Source: Rhizobiaceae bacterium
GTDB taxonomy: Bacteria > Pseudomonadota > Alphaproteobacteria > Rhizobiales > Rhizobiaceae
Assembly: GCA_028279875.1 (NCBI GenBank)
Contig: JANQMU010000019.1
Location: forward strand, 1-64,000
Reading direction: 5' to 3'
DNA: 64,000 bases
Made by a program: the position numbers and the translations under genes. The notes beneath the pieces are model-generated. The model was not told the DNA's origin. It saw only the letters and a program-made list of their open reading frames with translations, and did not search any database. Below, in pieces: positions 1-9,684 of this stretch; within the stretch, counting starts at the first letter, position 1, and each line of letters opens with the position of its first letter.

Positions 1-393
1 TCGGTTCACTCGGCAAGGCGCGTCGCGCAGCGCGATGTGGTGCATCGGGCAAGCGGCGCAACGCAGCCGATGGGCCGATTTGCCGCCACCCTTCGGGCCG
101 GGCGCTTTTGGCCCCTGGACGTCGTTGGCCTGCCCTTGTGGTGGGACAGCACCACGGCGGGCAGCCCGCCTAGCCAGCGACCAAAAGCGCCTCGGTCAAA
201 TGAGCCAATCTATTAACAACTCGCTCTAATGGCATCCTCTCCATCACCCGGATTTGAAGCCCGTATTACGGCACAGGCGCCATCAGCAATCTGATTGTTA
301 ACCTGAATAGTTGATTGGGGCCGCAGCAGGACCCGGCTCAAGAACCATTTCCTCTGACAGGATCCCCGCAAAGCTCGACCAAAGCTGCCCGGA
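1..393. other. Gene-free left edge with nested inverted repeats
   Basis: I find no convincing coding region here. The first ~190 bases are very GC-rich and the rest is clearly more AT-rich. An 11-bp perfect inverted repeat (GGCGCTTTTGG at 101-111, CCAAAAGCGCC at 181-191) encloses a second hairpin: TGCCC at 131-135 and GTGGT at 138-142 pair with ACCAC at 151-155 and GGGCA at 159-163. This could be a structured RNA, a palindromic repeat or the remnant of a mobile element. No transposase reading frame can be recognised, so no class is assigned. Confidence 0.4.
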
Positions 394-1608
394 TCAAACC
401 GCCAGGATCTTGGGCACCTTGTTCGGCCGAAGGCGATGGGCGTCTGGCATGCCGCTGCCCAACAGGGGGCGAAGATACAGCCGAAACGCATCGGTCACGT
501 CGTGACCGGAAGCCGCGATGAATTCGTCAGGCATGGTACGGGTTTTTCCGGCAACCCGTTCCAGAGGGACCAGTTCGTAGTCGACCGAATAGTGGCCGGT
601 GCGTTTGATCGTCACCGATCCGTCGCGATCGCCGAACATCCCATACTGGACAGCTTTCTCGCCGACCTCGCGGGCTTCATGTTGGTCGACATCGGAAACA
701 CATCCGACAAAACTGCGTTGGATGTAGCCGAGCGTATCACCCCGGACCCGCGCTATTTGCAGCTCATCCTTGATCTTCTGCGTCAACAAATCAGCCAAGG
801 CGCCGGTGCCGGACAATTGCACATTGCCATGCGCGTCATGTTCGATCTCCTTGGCCAGTTTGGCGATGATCGGTTCGCCCGAGCTGTCATGGATGCCTTC
901 ACTGACAGCAACCACGCAGCGCCCGTAACGATCATAGATTTGCTTCACGTCCCTGAGAAAATGATCGATCTCGAAGGTGCGCTCGGGCATGTAGATGAGA
1001 TGTGGACCATCATCGGAGAATTTCTTGCCCAAGGCCGAGGCAGCGGTGAGAAAGCCCGCATGGCGCCCCATGACAACACCAACATAGATGCCTGGTAATG
1101 CCGCATTGTCGAGATTGATACCCATAAACGCCTGAGCGACATATCGAGCAGCCGAGGGGAAGCCCGGCGTGTGGTCGTTCTCGACCAGGTCATTGTCAAT
1201 GGTTTTGGGAATGTGGATGCAGCGCAGATCGTAATCGGCTTTGCGCGCCTCGTCGTTGACAATGCGAACAGTGTCCGAGGAATCATTGCCGCCGGTATAA
1301 AAGAAATATCCGATTTTATGCGCGCGCAGGACCTTGAAGATTTCCTGGCAGTACTTCAGATCCGGTTTGTCGCGTGTCGAGCCAAGCGCCGAAGACGGAG
1401 TATTGGCCACCATCTCCAGATTGTGGGTGGTCTCCTGGGTCAGATCGCAAAAATCTTCTTCAACGATCCCACGCACACCGTGCACGGCGCCATAGATCAA
1501 CTCAACGGCGCGGAACTTGCGTGATTCCAGGACAGCCCCAACCATGGACTGGTTGATGACCGCTGTCGGACCACCCCCCTGGGCGACCAGTACCTTGCCG
1601 TGAAACAC
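394..1608 (-). CDS. pfp: Pyrophosphate-dependent 6-phosphofructokinase
   Basis: A 404-residue group of the phosphofructokinase family. It phosphorylates fructose 6-phosphate to the 1,6-bisphosphate in the cytoplasm, and with PPi the step is reversible. GGGPT at residues 11-15 forms the phosphate-donor loop, GGNDS lies at 106-110, PKTIDND at 134-140 holds the catalytic Asp, and MGRHAGF at 180-186 binds the sugar phosphate. Lys in PKTIDND (Gly in ATP enzymes) and Asp in GGNDS (where ATP enzymes have Gly) mark the PPi type. The start is GTG with AGGAGG about 8 bases upstream. It stands alone, with no glycolytic neighbour. Donor specificity is inferred from motifs only. Confidence 0.9.
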   Translation of the reverse strand: MFHGKVLVAQGGGPTAVINQSMVGAVLESRKFRAVELIYGAVHGVRGIVEEDFCDLTQETTHNLEMVANTPSSALGSTRDKPDLKYCQEIFKVLRAHKIGYFFYTGGNDSSDTVRIVNDEARKADYDLRCIHIPKTIDNDLVENDHTPGFPSAARYVAQAFMGINLDNAALPGIYVGVVMGRHAGFLTAASALGKKFSDDGPHLIYMPERTFEIDHFLRDVKQIYDRYGRCVVAVSEGIHDSSGEPIIAKLAKEIEHDAHGNVQLSGTGALADLLTQKIKDELQIARVRGDTLGYIQRSFVGCVSDVDQHEAREVGEKAVQYGMFGDRDGSVTIKRTGHYSVDYELVPLERVAGKTRTMPDEFIAASGHDVTDAFRLYLRPLLGSGMPDAHRLRPNKVPKILAV

Positions 1609-2256
1609 AGAGATGTCCTCCTGCCTTTATGGAGACAATCTGGCACTAATGATGGTCTACAAACAAGCGTCCAGTTGCGCGGCCAGCGCGATCGGATCAG
1701 GCTCGGGGTTGCCGTCAGCTAATGCGAACCCGTTTTTGTAGACGGGTGGGTCTGACTCTGGTGGCGAACGGCAACTGAGCGGGACGGAGCGGATCCGGGA
1801 ATCCTGCCAGACCATCCGATTTGCGACGCTCGCGGGATCAACACTGAGAGCCAATAGATGACACCCAGCCCGGTCTAACGCGCTGGAGTTCCCTCCCATT
1901 ATTCGCCAGCGGATGATGAAGTTTTGACCGCAATTTGGTTCGTGTCACCCATCGGAACCCCGGCCATGGCAGCGTATTTCATCAGCCGCTCAATGCCCGA
2001 TTACGATGATGGTTTACTAAATCCCCTTTTATTGGACGACAAGCTTTACCGAGTCCCACGTGATTGAAAACAGAATAGCCATATTGGTGCACCCTTTCCT
2101 CACGTTACACAATTGGGGATTAAGTAAACTGTCACCGTAATTTCCATCAATCTAATCAAAAGCTTGCGGATAGTTCACGGGTGACGATACTCGTCGGCAA
2201 TTAAAGCCGATATTGATGTTCGGTTCCGCATGCACTTTTTGCTGGAGCAAACAAGA
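1609..2256. other. Long intergenic region, no gene seen
   Basis: This stretch must hold the promoter of the phosphofructokinase gene, which reads leftward from 1608, and the 3' end of the Cys-rich gene. The half next to 2256 is AT-rich. One short reading frame (1657-1899, minus) lacks a ribosome binding site and any recognisable motif. A small hairpin (TCGGC 2194-2198, GCCGA 2206-2210) lies after the Cys-rich gene but has no T tract. I see no RNA gene. Confidence 0.5.
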
Positions 2257-2586
2257 TCAATCTTTGCATTCAACATCAATCGTCACGTTTTTTCTTTGCG
2301 TCGGGTCCCAGTTCGTGCAGGTGCAGGTCCAATATTGAGCAAGGGGCGACACACCGGCTACCGTGCATGTCGTACCCTTCACGGCATGACAGATCATCTT
2401 GAACTCGGACGATTCTTCTCCGGCACAATGTCCTTCAAATTCTTTGGTCTGATCCGGCCCCAGCTCTTGGGTGTACTTGCATGTCCCTTCTTCGCAGTGC
2501 AAACCCACTATTGCCTTGGCCACCGCCGGGCCTGCCAATAGAGACAGGGTGCCGCAAAATACCAATGTACTGATAAAACCTTTCAT
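2257..2586 (-). CDS. Small secreted cysteine-rich protein
   Basis: Predicted protein of 109 residues. I chose the ATG at 2586 because GGAGA lies just upstream and the protein then begins with a clean signal peptide (MKGF, hydrophobic core, GPAVAKA cleavage region); a longer frame reaches 2607. The mature part has eight cysteines (in HCEEGTC, GHC, MIC, TTC, CTC, VEC), which suits four disulfides in the periplasm or outside the cell. I do not recognise the family. It is not in an evident operon: pfp lies downstream beyond a long gap, and the 2H phosphoesterase gene is divergent. Confidence 0.6.
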   Translation of the reverse strand: MKGFISTLVFCGTLSLLAGPAVAKAIVGLHCEEGTCKYTQELGPDQTKEFEGHCAGEESSEFKMICHAVKGTTCTVAGVSPLAQYWTCTCTNWDPTQRKNVTIDVECKD

Positions 2587-2716
2587 GGCTGTCTCCGTTT
2601 CGCTCAAGCGTTAATTCCGAAATGGCCTGTTGAGAATCGACAGGCCAACTATAGGAGAGGTTTGCTGGAAGACGAAATTGCCTGTGACACCTCTTAATTC
2701 CCGAAGGGGCTCTCAG

Positions 2717-3193
2717 GTGCCGAGATTGATCATCGCATGGTTGCTGGACCCGACCGGTACCGGAGCCATTCAGATTTTACCGCCGCACGTCACATTGCTG
2801 CCTTGGTTCAGGCTGGATGAGCGGGCTGTTCCGGCATTGGTGGACAGGTTGAACATCGTATCGGCCTTGCGGACTCCCGTGGAAATACGGTTGGGAGATA
2901 CTGCACTCTTCGGTGAACAGCAGGATATTCCGGTTCGCCTGGTTCATCCGAAGGCCGAGGTCCTGTCGCTCCATGAAGACCTTCGGCGGATCGTGACGTC
3001 GGCGGGAGCGGTGCTGGATGCGCCGCAATGGTGCGGTGAGGGTTATCGGCCCCATATGACGATCAACCGGGACCCGCTGGTCGACCGTTTGAACACGGGG
3101 TTGCTTCTTGATCATTTTGTCCTGATTCAGTCTGTGGAAACAGGACCACTCAGATTGAATTTACGGCAAGTGTTTCGGTGTCGGTCCGAGTAA
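2717..3193 (+). CDS. 2'-5' RNA ligase-like 2H phosphoesterase
   Basis: A 158-residue protein of the 2H (LigT/ThpR-like) superfamily, whose members hydrolyse cyclic phosphodiesters or ligate 2'-5' RNA ends. Both signature motifs are present: HVT at residues 24-26 and HMT at 113-115, about 90 residues apart as usual. I chose the GTG at 2717 because AAGGGG lies 7 bases upstream; an alternative TTG at 2630 adds 29 residues without similarity to the family. It is divergent from the Cys-rich gene and convergent with the urease operon. The substrate cannot be told from sequence. Confidence 0.65.
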   Translation: MPRLIIAWLLDPTGTGAIQILPPHVTLLPWFRLDERAVPALVDRLNIVSALRTPVEIRLGDTALFGEQQDIPVRLVHPKAEVLSLHEDLRRIVTSAGAVLDAPQWCGEGYRPHMTINRDPLVDRLNTGLLLDHFVLIQSVETGPLRLNLRQVFRCRSE

Positions 3194-3258
3194 CGCCGAG
3201 AGGCATCCGGTATCCTGAAGCACCGTTTTTTGTTCAGCGTCAAAAGGCCTGTTTTCCG

Positions 3259-3876
3259 TCATGCCAGCCCTCCAATTTCCTCCAGAAACCCCACAACCTC
3301 CTCGACTCCCTCACCACGGCGCATATCCGTGAACAGGCTCTGCCGTCCCGGTCGCATCGTCGCGGCGTCGCGTTCCATCACTTTGAGGTCGGCGCCGACA
3401 TGGGGGGCGAGGTCGGTCTTGTTGATGATCAGGAGGTCAGAGCGGGTGATCGCCGGGCCGCCCTTGCGGGGGATTTCTTCGCCCTGGCAGACGGAGATGA
3501 CGTAGAGGGTGATGTCGGCGAGTTCGGGGGAGAAGGTGGCGGCGAGGTTGTCGCCGCCCGATTCGATGAAGACGATGTCGAGGTCCGCGTGGCGTTCGCA
3601 GAGCCGGTCGATGGCGGCGAGATTGATGGAGGCGTCCTCGCGAATGGCGGTGTGGGGGCAGCCGCCGGTCTCGATGCCGAGAATGCGGTCGGAGGACAGG
3701 GCCTGCAGGCGGACCAGCGCCTCGGCGTCTTCCCTTGTGTAGATATCGTTGGTGACGACGGCGACCGAATAGGTGTCGCGCATCGCCTTGCAGAGTTTTT
3801 CGGTCAGCGTGGTCTTGCCGGAGCCGACCGGGCCGCCAATGCCGACGCGCAAGGGGCCGTTGGGTGAACGGGTCAT
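3259..3876 (-). CDS. ureG: Urease accessory GTPase UreG
   Basis: A 205-residue SIMIBI-class GTPase that powers nickel delivery to the urease active site with UreD, UreE and UreF in the cytoplasm. The P-loop GPVGSGKT lies at residues 15-22, the nickel-binding Cys-Pro-His at 73-75, and NKTD gives guanine specificity. It is the last gene of the urea operon, and its ATG overlaps the ureF stop by 4 bases (ATGA). Length and motifs match the family throughout, so I expect a normal functional protein. Confidence 0.97.
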   Translation of the reverse strand: MTRSPNGPLRVGIGGPVGSGKTTLTEKLCKAMRDTYSVAVVTNDIYTREDAEALVRLQALSSDRILGIETGGCPHTAIREDASINLAAIDRLCERHADLDIVFIESGGDNLAATFSPELADITLYVISVCQGEEIPRKGGPAITRSDLLIINKTDLAPHVGADLKVMERDAATMRPGRQSLFTDMRRGEGVEEVVGFLEEIGGLA

Positions 3877-4544
3877 GAGCGAAAGAGCCTGGAGTATTGC
3901 GTTTCGTGGTTGAGTGCGGCGATTTCGGACATGATGGTGGCGCTGCCGAGATCGTCCAGCGATGTCATTGCGGCGCGCTGCGCCGTCGCGCCAACGGTCC
4001 GCTCAAGCGCGGCAATGATTTCGATGCCGTCCTGCTGGCCGATGGGCATCAGCCGCAGGCCGGCCTGCACCTGATTGGCGGCGAAGGCATGCAGCCAGGC
4101 CGAGAGGGCCGAAACGAGCGGAACATCGTGGGCGCCGGAGACGGCGCCGGCGGCGACCGGAAACGGGCAATCACCGGGCAGGGACTCCAGGACCGGGTCG
4201 GGCCAGGCGCGGGCCGCCGCCAGGAAGGCCGTGCCCTGTTTGACGGTTTCCAGATGGCGCTCCGCAGAACCGGCCATCGCCTCGCCGAGATCGGCGAGGT
4301 CGCGCAGCGCCGCGCTGTCATGGCATTGCCGCCAGCTTTCAGCGAACAGGATAGCGTCGTTCCAGGCAGAGCCGACCGTCAGGAGATCACTCAGCCAGTC
4401 GACCAACGCATGTCTGTCTCGGACCAGCCCGTCATGCACGGCGCGCTCCAGCCCGTGGCTGTAGGCGAAGGCGCCGACGGGGAAGGCCGGAGACATCCAG
4501 GCCATCAGCCGCAGCAGGGACCGGGTAGAGGGTGCGTTACCCAT
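3873..4544 (-). CDS. ureF: Urease accessory protein UreF
   Basis: A 223-residue helical chaperone that bridges the UreABC-UreD complex to UreG and acts as an activation gate. The N-terminal region contains the typical [16 protein letters not shown] stretch. I chose the ATG at 4544, which puts [11 protein letters not shown] first; frames from 4550 or 4574 are also open and overlap the His-rich tail of ureE. Even at 4544 the gene overlaps the ureE stop by 8 bases, so the two are translationally coupled. Confidence 0.93.
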   Translation of the reverse strand: MGNAPSTRSLLRLMAWMSPAFPVGAFAYSHGLERAVHDGLVRDRHALVDWLSDLLTVGSAWNDAILFAESWRQCHDSAALRDLADLGEAMAGSAERHLETVKQGTAFLAAARAWPDPVLESLPGDCPFPVAAGAVSGAHDVPLVSALSAWLHAFAANQVQAGLRLMPIGQQDGIEIIAALERTVGATAQRAAMTSLDDLGSATIMSEIAALNHETQYSRLFRS

Positions 4545-4992
4545 GGTCATGACCGTGATCGTGGCGCGTGTCATAGGCGCCGCCTTCGGGATCGAAGGGG
4601 GCTTCGGTGTCGCTGACGGTGGCGCCGAGCCCCTCCAGCATGGTTTTCAGCACCGGGTCGCGGCGGATCAGGATGTGGTCTTCGGCAATTTGCGACGGGC
4701 AGTGGCGGTTGCCGAGATGCCAGGCGAGTTGCAGCAGATGTAACGGGTCTGCGCCGGCGACCCGGTAGAGCGGCTCGGGACGGGCGCGTACCTCGATGAT
4801 GCGGCCGTCATCGAGCAGCAGGCCGTCGCCATGGCGCAGCAGCCGGGCTTCCGGCAGATCCAGCAGGAAGCCGATGCCATGGTCCGATGTCATCGCCATG
4901 CGGCGGCGGTTGCGGGCCGTCTCATCCAGCGTGATGGTGTCCGCGGGACCGTGGGCGGGCCGGGTGACGGTTGTCGCGGTCGGGCGGGTCAA
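4537..4992 (-). CDS. ureE: Urease nickel metallochaperone UreE
   Basis: A 151-residue nickel-binding protein that hands Ni(II) to UreG. The centre holds the conserved [11 protein letters not shown] stretch with a metal-binding His, and the C-terminus is a His-rich tail (HDHGHDHG) as in classical UreE. The start is TTG at 4992, sharing bases with the ureC stop (TTGA). The N-terminal ~30 residues are less conserved, and an internal start is possible. Confidence 0.93.
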   Translation of the reverse strand: MTRPTATTVTRPAHGPADTITLDETARNRRRMAMTSDHGIGFLLDLPEARLLRHGDGLLLDDGRIIEVRARPEPLYRVAGADPLHLLQLAWHLGNRHCPSQIAEDHILIRRDPVLKTMLEGLGATVSDTEAPFDPEGGAYDTRHDHGHDHG

Positions 4993-6701
4993 AACAGAAA
5001 ATACCTTTGCGCCATCGGCACCACGTCGACGGGATCGCAGGTCAGCAGGACCCCGTCGGCATGAACCTCGTACGTCTCCGGGTCGACGTCGATCTCAGGT
5101 GTTGCCGTGTTGTGGATCATCGATGATTTGGTGACGCCGCCCCGCGTATTCTCCACCGCGACCAGCGCCTTGTCGACGCCGAGATCGCGGGCGAGACCGG
5201 ACGATGCTGCGGCCTGCGAGACGAAGGTCACCGATGAATTGGTGCGTGCCTTGCCATAGGCGCCGAACATGTGGCGGTAATGGACCGGCTGGGGCGTCGG
5301 GATCGAGGCGTTGGGATCGCCCATCGGGGCCGCCGCAATGGTGCCGCCGATCATGATCAGCTCCGGCTTGACGCCGAAAAAGGCCGGCTTCCACAGCACC
5401 AGATCGGCGCGCTTGCCGACGGCAATGGAGCCGATATGGGTCGACAGGCCGTGGGCGATGGCCGGGTTGATGGTGTATTTGGCGATGTAGCGCTTGACGC
5501 GAAAATTGTCGTTGTCGCCGGTCTCCTCGGCAAGCCGGCCGCGCTGGCGCTTCATCTTGTCGGCGGTCTGCCAAGTGCGGATCAGCACCTCGCCGACACG
5601 GCCCATGGCCTGGCTGTCGGAGGCGACGATGGAGAAGGCGCCGAGATCGTGCAGGATGTCCTCCGCCGCGATGGTTTCGCTGCGGATGCGGCTTTCGGCG
5701 AAGGCGACGTCTTCGGGAATATTGCTGTCGAGATGGTGGCAGACCATCAGCATGTCGAGATGCTCGGCCGCCGTGTTGGCGGTATAGGGCAGGGTCGGAT
5801 TGGTGGAGGACGGGATGACGTTTTCCAGCGCGCAGACCTTGATGATGTTGGGGGCGTGACCGCCGCCGGCACCCTCGGTGTGGAAGGCGTGGATGGTGCG
5901 GCCGTCGATGGCGGCGATCGTGTCCTCGACAAAGCCGCTTTCATTGAGCGTATCGGTGTGGATCATCACCTGGACGTCGTGAACATCGGCGACCGACAGG
6001 CAGGTGTCGATGGCGGCCGGCGTGGTGCCCCAGTCCTCGTGCAGTTTCAGGGCGCAGGCCCCGGCGCGGATCATTTCCTCCAGCGCCCCGGGCTTGGAGG
6101 CATTGCCCTTGCCGGCAAAGCCGAGATTCATCGGGAAGGCGTCGGCGGCCTGGATCATCCGGCCGATGTGAAAGGGCCCGGGCGTGCAGGTGGTGGCCAG
6201 CGTGCCGTGGGCCGGGCCGGTGCCGCCGCCGAGCATGGTGGTGACGCCTGAGTTCAGAGCCTCCTCGATCTGCTGCGGGCAGATGAAATGGATATGGGCG
6301 TCGAAACCGCCCGCCGTGAGAATTTTCCCTTCGCCGGCGATCGCCTCGGTGCCGGGACCGACAATGATGTCGACGCCGGGCTGCGTATCCGGGTTGCCAG
6401 CCTTGCCGATGCCCTGGATGAGGCCGTCGCGCAGGCCGATATCGGCCTTGTAGATGCCCGTATGATCGACGATCAGCGCGTTGGTGATGACCGTGTCGAC
6501 GGCGCCTTCCGCATGGGTCGCCTGGGACTGTCCCATGCCGTCGCGGATGACCTTGCCGCCGCCGAACTTGATTTCCTCGCCATAGGTGGTGAGGTCCTTC
6601 TCGACCTCGATGAAGAGTTCGGTGTCGGCAAGGCGCACCTTGTCTCCGGTGGTCGGGCCGAACATGTCGGCATAGGCGGGTCTTGCAATGGTCGCCGGCA
6701 T
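4989..6701 (-). CDS. ureC: Urease alpha subunit UreC
   Basis: The 570-residue catalytic subunit hydrolyses urea to ammonia and carbamate. Nickel ligands are in place: H136 and H138 (DAHIHF), K219 to be carbamylated (ALKLHEDWG), H248 (VMIHTD), H274 ([12 protein letters not shown]) and D362 (SDSQAMG). The mobile-flap Cys-His pair is C321-H322 (MVCHH). One oddity is N285 in GGGHAPN, where characterised ureases usually have Asp. The ATG shares one base with the ureB stop (TAATG). Full length, with no sign of damage. Confidence 0.98.
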   Translation of the reverse strand: MPATIARPAYADMFGPTTGDKVRLADTELFIEVEKDLTTYGEEIKFGGGKVIRDGMGQSQATHAEGAVDTVITNALIVDHTGIYKADIGLRDGLIQGIGKAGNPDTQPGVDIIVGPGTEAIAGEGKILTAGGFDAHIHFICPQQIEEALNSGVTTMLGGGTGPAHGTLATTCTPGPFHIGRMIQAADAFPMNLGFAGKGNASKPGALEEMIRAGACALKLHEDWGTTPAAIDTCLSVADVHDVQVMIHTDTLNESGFVEDTIAAIDGRTIHAFHTEGAGGGHAPNIIKVCALENVIPSSTNPTLPYTANTAAEHLDMLMVCHHLDSNIPEDVAFAESRIRSETIAAEDILHDLGAFSIVASDSQAMGRVGEVLIRTWQTADKMKRQRGRLAEETGDNDNFRVKRYIAKYTINPAIAHGLSTHIGSIAVGKRADLVLWKPAFFGVKPELIMIGGTIAAAPMGDPNASIPTPQPVHYRHMFGAYGKARTNSSVTFVSQAAASSGLARDLGVDKALVAVENTRGGVTKSSMIHNTATPEIDVDPETYEVHADGVLLTCDPVDVVPMAQRYFLF

Positions 6702-7006
6702 TACACAGCCCCCATGATCTTCTTCTGGAACCCGTAGACGTGGCGGGTGCCGCGATAGGGCACCAGCGTTACCTCGCGCTGCTGGCCGGGTTCGAAGCGC
6801 ACGGCGGTGCCGGCGGCGATGTCGAGGCGCATGCCGCGCGTCTTTTCGCGGTCGAAATCAAGCGCCGCGTTGGTTTCGAAGAAATGGTAGTGGCTGCCGA
6901 CCTGGATCGGCCGGTCGCCGCGATTGGCGACCAGAAGGGTGACGGTTTCGCTGCCGTCATTGAGGACGATGTCGCCCTCGGCACAGATGATTTCGCCCGG
7001 GATCAT
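6701..7006 (-). CDS. ureB: Urease beta subunit UreB
   Basis: A 101-residue small structural subunit of the (UreABC)3 urease. The family opening MIPGEI and the [17 protein letters not shown] core are present, as is the RFEPGQ..V.LV..GG-like region near the C-terminus (here [11 protein letters not shown]). It is a separate gene, not fused to ureA, as is typical of Proteobacteria. Eighteen bases separate it from ureA, and its stop overlaps the ureC start. Confidence 0.97.
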   Translation of the reverse strand: MIPGEIICAEGDIVLNDGSETVTLLVANRGDRPIQVGSHYHFFETNAALDFDREKTRGMRLDIAAGTAVRFEPGQQREVTLVPYRGTRHVYGFQKKIMGAV

Positions 7007-7024
7007 GTTTGATTTCCCTATATA

Positions 7025-7327
7025 TCAGCGTATGGGTTCGTGGACCGTGACCAGCTTGACGCCGTCCGGGAAGGTGGCTTCCACCTGGATGTCGTGGATC
7101 ATTTCGGCAATACCCTCCATGACCTCATCGCGGGTGATCACATGGGCACCGGCCTCCATCAGATCGGCGACGCTGCGGCCGTCGCGGGCGCCCTCGACGA
7201 CAAAATCCGAAATCAGGGCCGTGGCTTCCGGGTGGTTGAGCTTGACGCCGCGCTGCAGCCTCTTGCGCGCCACTTCGGCGGCCATGGCAATCAGCAGCTT
7301 GTCCTTTTCCCGTGGTGTCAGATTCAT
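7025..7327 (-). CDS. ureA: Urease gamma subunit UreA
   Basis: A 100-residue urease structural subunit. I chose the ATG at 7327, preceded by GAGGGAGG, which gives the canonical [12 protein letters not shown] start; the frame is open upstream but the extra 33 residues are the antisense of ureD-end sequence. Conserved features include KLNHPEA near residue 40 and the C-terminal [14 protein letters not shown]. The gene lies 10 bases after ureD. Confidence 0.97.
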   Translation of the reverse strand: MNLTPREKDKLLIAMAAEVARKRLQRGVKLNHPEATALISDFVVEGARDGRSVADLMEAGAHVITRDEVMEGIAEMIHDIQVEATFPDGVKLVTVHEPIR

Positions 7328-7337
7328 GGTTCCTCCC

Positions 7338-8222
7338 TCAGATAGTCCAGAGTTTCGGCAGGCCGGCGCCGGTGAGGCGCCGATTGCACAGGTCAATGGC
7401 CGGAACCAGCGCCCTGCGCAGGGCAAAGCCGCTTTCGGCCATCATGCGAATGACCAGCCGCTCGCCGGCCGGCGAGCAGATGGCGCTGACCCCGGCATTC
7501 GGGTTCAGGGCGCTGTCGCGATCCGGAGGGCAAAGAACGCGGCGCAGCGGATCGACCCAGTCGGCGACATCCGGATGGACGACGAGCACCGTCGCCACGG
7601 CGATGTTGCCGCCGGCGATCGCAGGTCGGGCGAGCAGCGTCCCCATGTTGCCGGACATTCTGAAATCCTCGGCATGCAGCAGGCGGCCGCCGCGGCGGAT
7701 GCGCCAGCGGTCGGCGACCCGCGCGCTGCGGACACTCTCGCCCATGGCCTGACGGCCGAAAATGAAGGCTTCGACCAGCAGCAACGCGGCATCGGGCGCC
7801 AGGTCGATGTCGAGCCGCCGGTTCAGCGCCGACCGGTCAAACAGGATTGTTTCCTGCGGCAGCCAGGAGAGGGATGCGCCGGCCGCGACCGTGATGCGTG
7901 TTTCGATATCGGCGCTGCCGTTCAGCGCGCGGTAGATTTTTTCGCAGGCCTGTGTGGTGACGATTGTCTTCGCGTCGCGGCCGATATCGACGGACCAGTC
8001 GAAGCGGTCGCCGCCGGTCAGGCCGCCCGCCGTATTGATCATCACCGCATCCAGCGCGCCGCCATTGTGGGTCCGCGGCAGGCGGATCTTGGCGGCGCCC
8101 TCCTGATAGAGCCGTGCGAGCCGGGTGCGGCCGTCGAGATGGCGGATGGCGAGCCGTGCACTGCCACGGGTCCGCTGCATCCCGGCGATGGGTGACTGAT
8201 ATTCTATGGCTCGTGCTTCCAT
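7338..8222 (-). CDS. ureD: Urease accessory protein UreD
   Basis: A 294-residue scaffold protein that binds apo-urease and channels nickel from UreG through UreF. The family core [11 protein letters not shown] lies near residue 70, and QEAILF-like LPQETILFD lies near 125. The ATG at 8222 is 5 bases after the urtE stop, so transport and urease genes form one transcription unit. Sequence divergence is normal for this poorly conserved family. Confidence 0.95.
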   Translation of the reverse strand: MEARAIEYQSPIAGMQRTRGSARLAIRHLDGRTRLARLYQEGAAKIRLPRTHNGGALDAVMINTAGGLTGGDRFDWSVDIGRDAKTIVTTQACEKIYRALNGSADIETRITVAAGASLSWLPQETILFDRSALNRRLDIDLAPDAALLLVEAFIFGRQAMGESVRSARVADRWRIRRGGRLLHAEDFRMSGNMGTLLARPAIAGGNIAVATVLVVHPDVADWVDPLRRVLCPPDRDSALNPNAGVSAICSPAGERLVIRMMAESGFALRRALVPAIDLCNRRLTGAGLPKLWTI

Positions 8223-8227
8223 GTCCG

Positions 8228-8929
8228 TCAGACCATCAGATGGCGCCGGACATCGTCCTTGTCGAGATCCGCGGCGGGACCGTGATGGACGATCTCGCCG
8301 CGATCCATGATGTAGACATCATCGGCAAGTTCGCGGCAGAAGTCGAGATATTGCTCGACCAGCAGGATGGTGAGGCCGGCCGTGTCGCGCAGATAGCGCA
8401 GCGCCCGGCCGATATCCTTGATGATCGAGGGCTGGATGCCCTCCGTCGGCTCATCCAGAAGCAGCAATTTCGGTTTGGTGACCAGCGCCCGGCCGATGGC
8501 GAGCTGCTGCTGCTGACCGCCCGACAGGTCGCCGCCGCGCCGCGACAGCATGGTCTCGAGCACCGGAAAGAGTTCGAAGACCTCGATGGGGATCCGGCGG
8601 GCCCGGCGCGGCAGGCAGGCAAAGCCGGTCTCAAGGTTCTCGCGCACCGTCAGCAGCGGGAATATCTCGCGGCCCTGCGGCACCGTGGCGATGCCGAGCG
8701 CGGCACGCGCATAGGCCGGGCGGGTCTTCAGCGGTGCGCCGTCGAAGGCGACGGTTCCCGAGGAGACCGGATGCTGGCCGGTGACAGCCCGCAGCAGGGA
8801 TGTCTTGCCGACACCGTTGCGGCCGAGCACACAGGTGATGCGCGCCGGTTCGGCGCTCAGCGAGATGCCGCGCAGCGCCTCGGCGGCGCCGTAGTGGAGA
8901 TGGATGTCGTCGATCTCAAGCGTCGCCAT
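8228..8929 (-). CDS. urtE: Urea ABC transporter ATP-binding protein UrtE
   Basis: A 233-residue ATPase of the LivF type that drives urea import with UrtD. Walker A is GRNGVGKT (residues 37-44), the ABC signature is LSGGQQQQLAIGRAL and Walker B is LLLLDEPTEGI, followed by the switch His region. Assigned UrtE rather than LivF from its place in an unbroken urtABCDE-ureDABCEFG string. Two bases separate it from urtD. Confidence 0.95.
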   Translation of the reverse strand: MATLEIDDIHLHYGAAEALRGISLSAEPARITCVLGRNGVGKTSLLRAVTGQHPVSSGTVAFDGAPLKTRPAYARAALGIATVPQGREIFPLLTVRENLETGFACLPRRARRIPIEVFELFPVLETMLSRRGGDLSGGQQQQLAIGRALVTKPKLLLLDEPTEGIQPSIIKDIGRALRYLRDTAGLTILLVEQYLDFCRELADDVYIMDRGEIVHHGPAADLDKDDVRRHLMV

Positions 8930-8931
8930 GG

Positions 8932-9684
8932 TCAGCGTCCCAGATAGTTTTCGATGACCGCCTCATCGGCGCTGACATGATCGAGCGAGCCTTCGGCCAG
9001 CACCGATCCCTCGGCGAGGACCGTGACCTTGACGTCAAGGTCGCGGACAAAGCCCATATCGTGTTCGACGACGACGACGGACCGGTTCCTGGCGATATCA
9101 CGCAATAGCCTGGCGGTTTCTTCCGTCTCGGCATCGGTCATGCCGGCGACAGGCTCGTCGACAAGCAGGAGTTTCGGCTGCTGGGCGATCAGCATGCCGA
9201 TTTCCAGCCATTGCTTCTGGCCATGCGAAAGACTGGCGGCCAGTTCGTGCTGCCGGTGCGCGAGGCGGATGGTCTCCAGGATGTCCGCAATCTGATCGTC
9301 GTCCTTCGCGGAGGGCCGGTAGAACAGGGTCGAAAAGACGCCTCGCTTCCTGTCAAGCGCGAGTTCCAGATTGTGACGGACGGTGTGGCTTTCGAAGACG
9401 GTCGGTTTTTGAAACTTGCGGCCGATGCCGAGCGCCGCAATGGCGGTTTCGTCATGTCTGGTCAGATCGATCTCGCCGTCGAAAATCACATCGCCGCTGT
9501 CGGGCCGGGTCTTGCCGGTGACGATATCCATCATCGTCGTCTTGCCGGCACCGTTGGGACCGATAATGGCCCGCATCTCACCGGGCTCCAGCACCATCGA
9601 CAGGCTGTTGATGGCCTGGAAGCCGTCAAAGGCGACGCTGACCGCATCGAGATAAAGCAGGCTGCCCTGCGCTGCCACGGTCAT
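8932..9684 (-). CDS. urtD: Urea ABC transporter ATP-binding protein UrtD
   Basis: A 250-residue LivG-type ATPase. Walker A is GPNGAGKTT near residue 42, the signature is LSHGQKQWLEIG (His where Gly is usual, as is common in UrtD) and Walker B is LLLVDEPVAGM. It pairs with UrtE beneath the UrtBC channel at the inner membrane. Its start overlaps the urtC stop by 4 bases. Confidence 0.95.
   Translation of the reverse strand: MTVAAQGSLLYLDAVSVAFDGFQAINSLSMVLEPGEMRAIIGPNGAGKTTMMDIVTGKTRPDSGDVIFDGEIDLTRHDETAIAALGIGRKFQKPTVFESHTVRHNLELALDRKRGVFSTLFYRPSAKDDDQIADILETIRLAHRQHELAASLSHGQKQWLEIGMLIAQQPKLLLVDEPVAGMTDAETEETARLLRDIARNRSVVVVEHDMGFVRDLDVKVTVLAEGSVLAEGSLDHVSADEAVIENYLGR

Noticed and set aside
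1657-1899. An 80-residue open frame between pfp and the Cys-rich gene
   Set aside because: It has no ribosome binding site, no motif, and composition like noncoding DNA.
3208-3231. Possible terminator after the 2H phosphoesterase gene
   Set aside because: A T6 tract is present but the stem is only 4 bp (CGGT/ACCG).
5271-6251. A 326-residue open frame opposite ureC
   Set aside because: It is a Gly/Asp-rich shadow of the urease gene.
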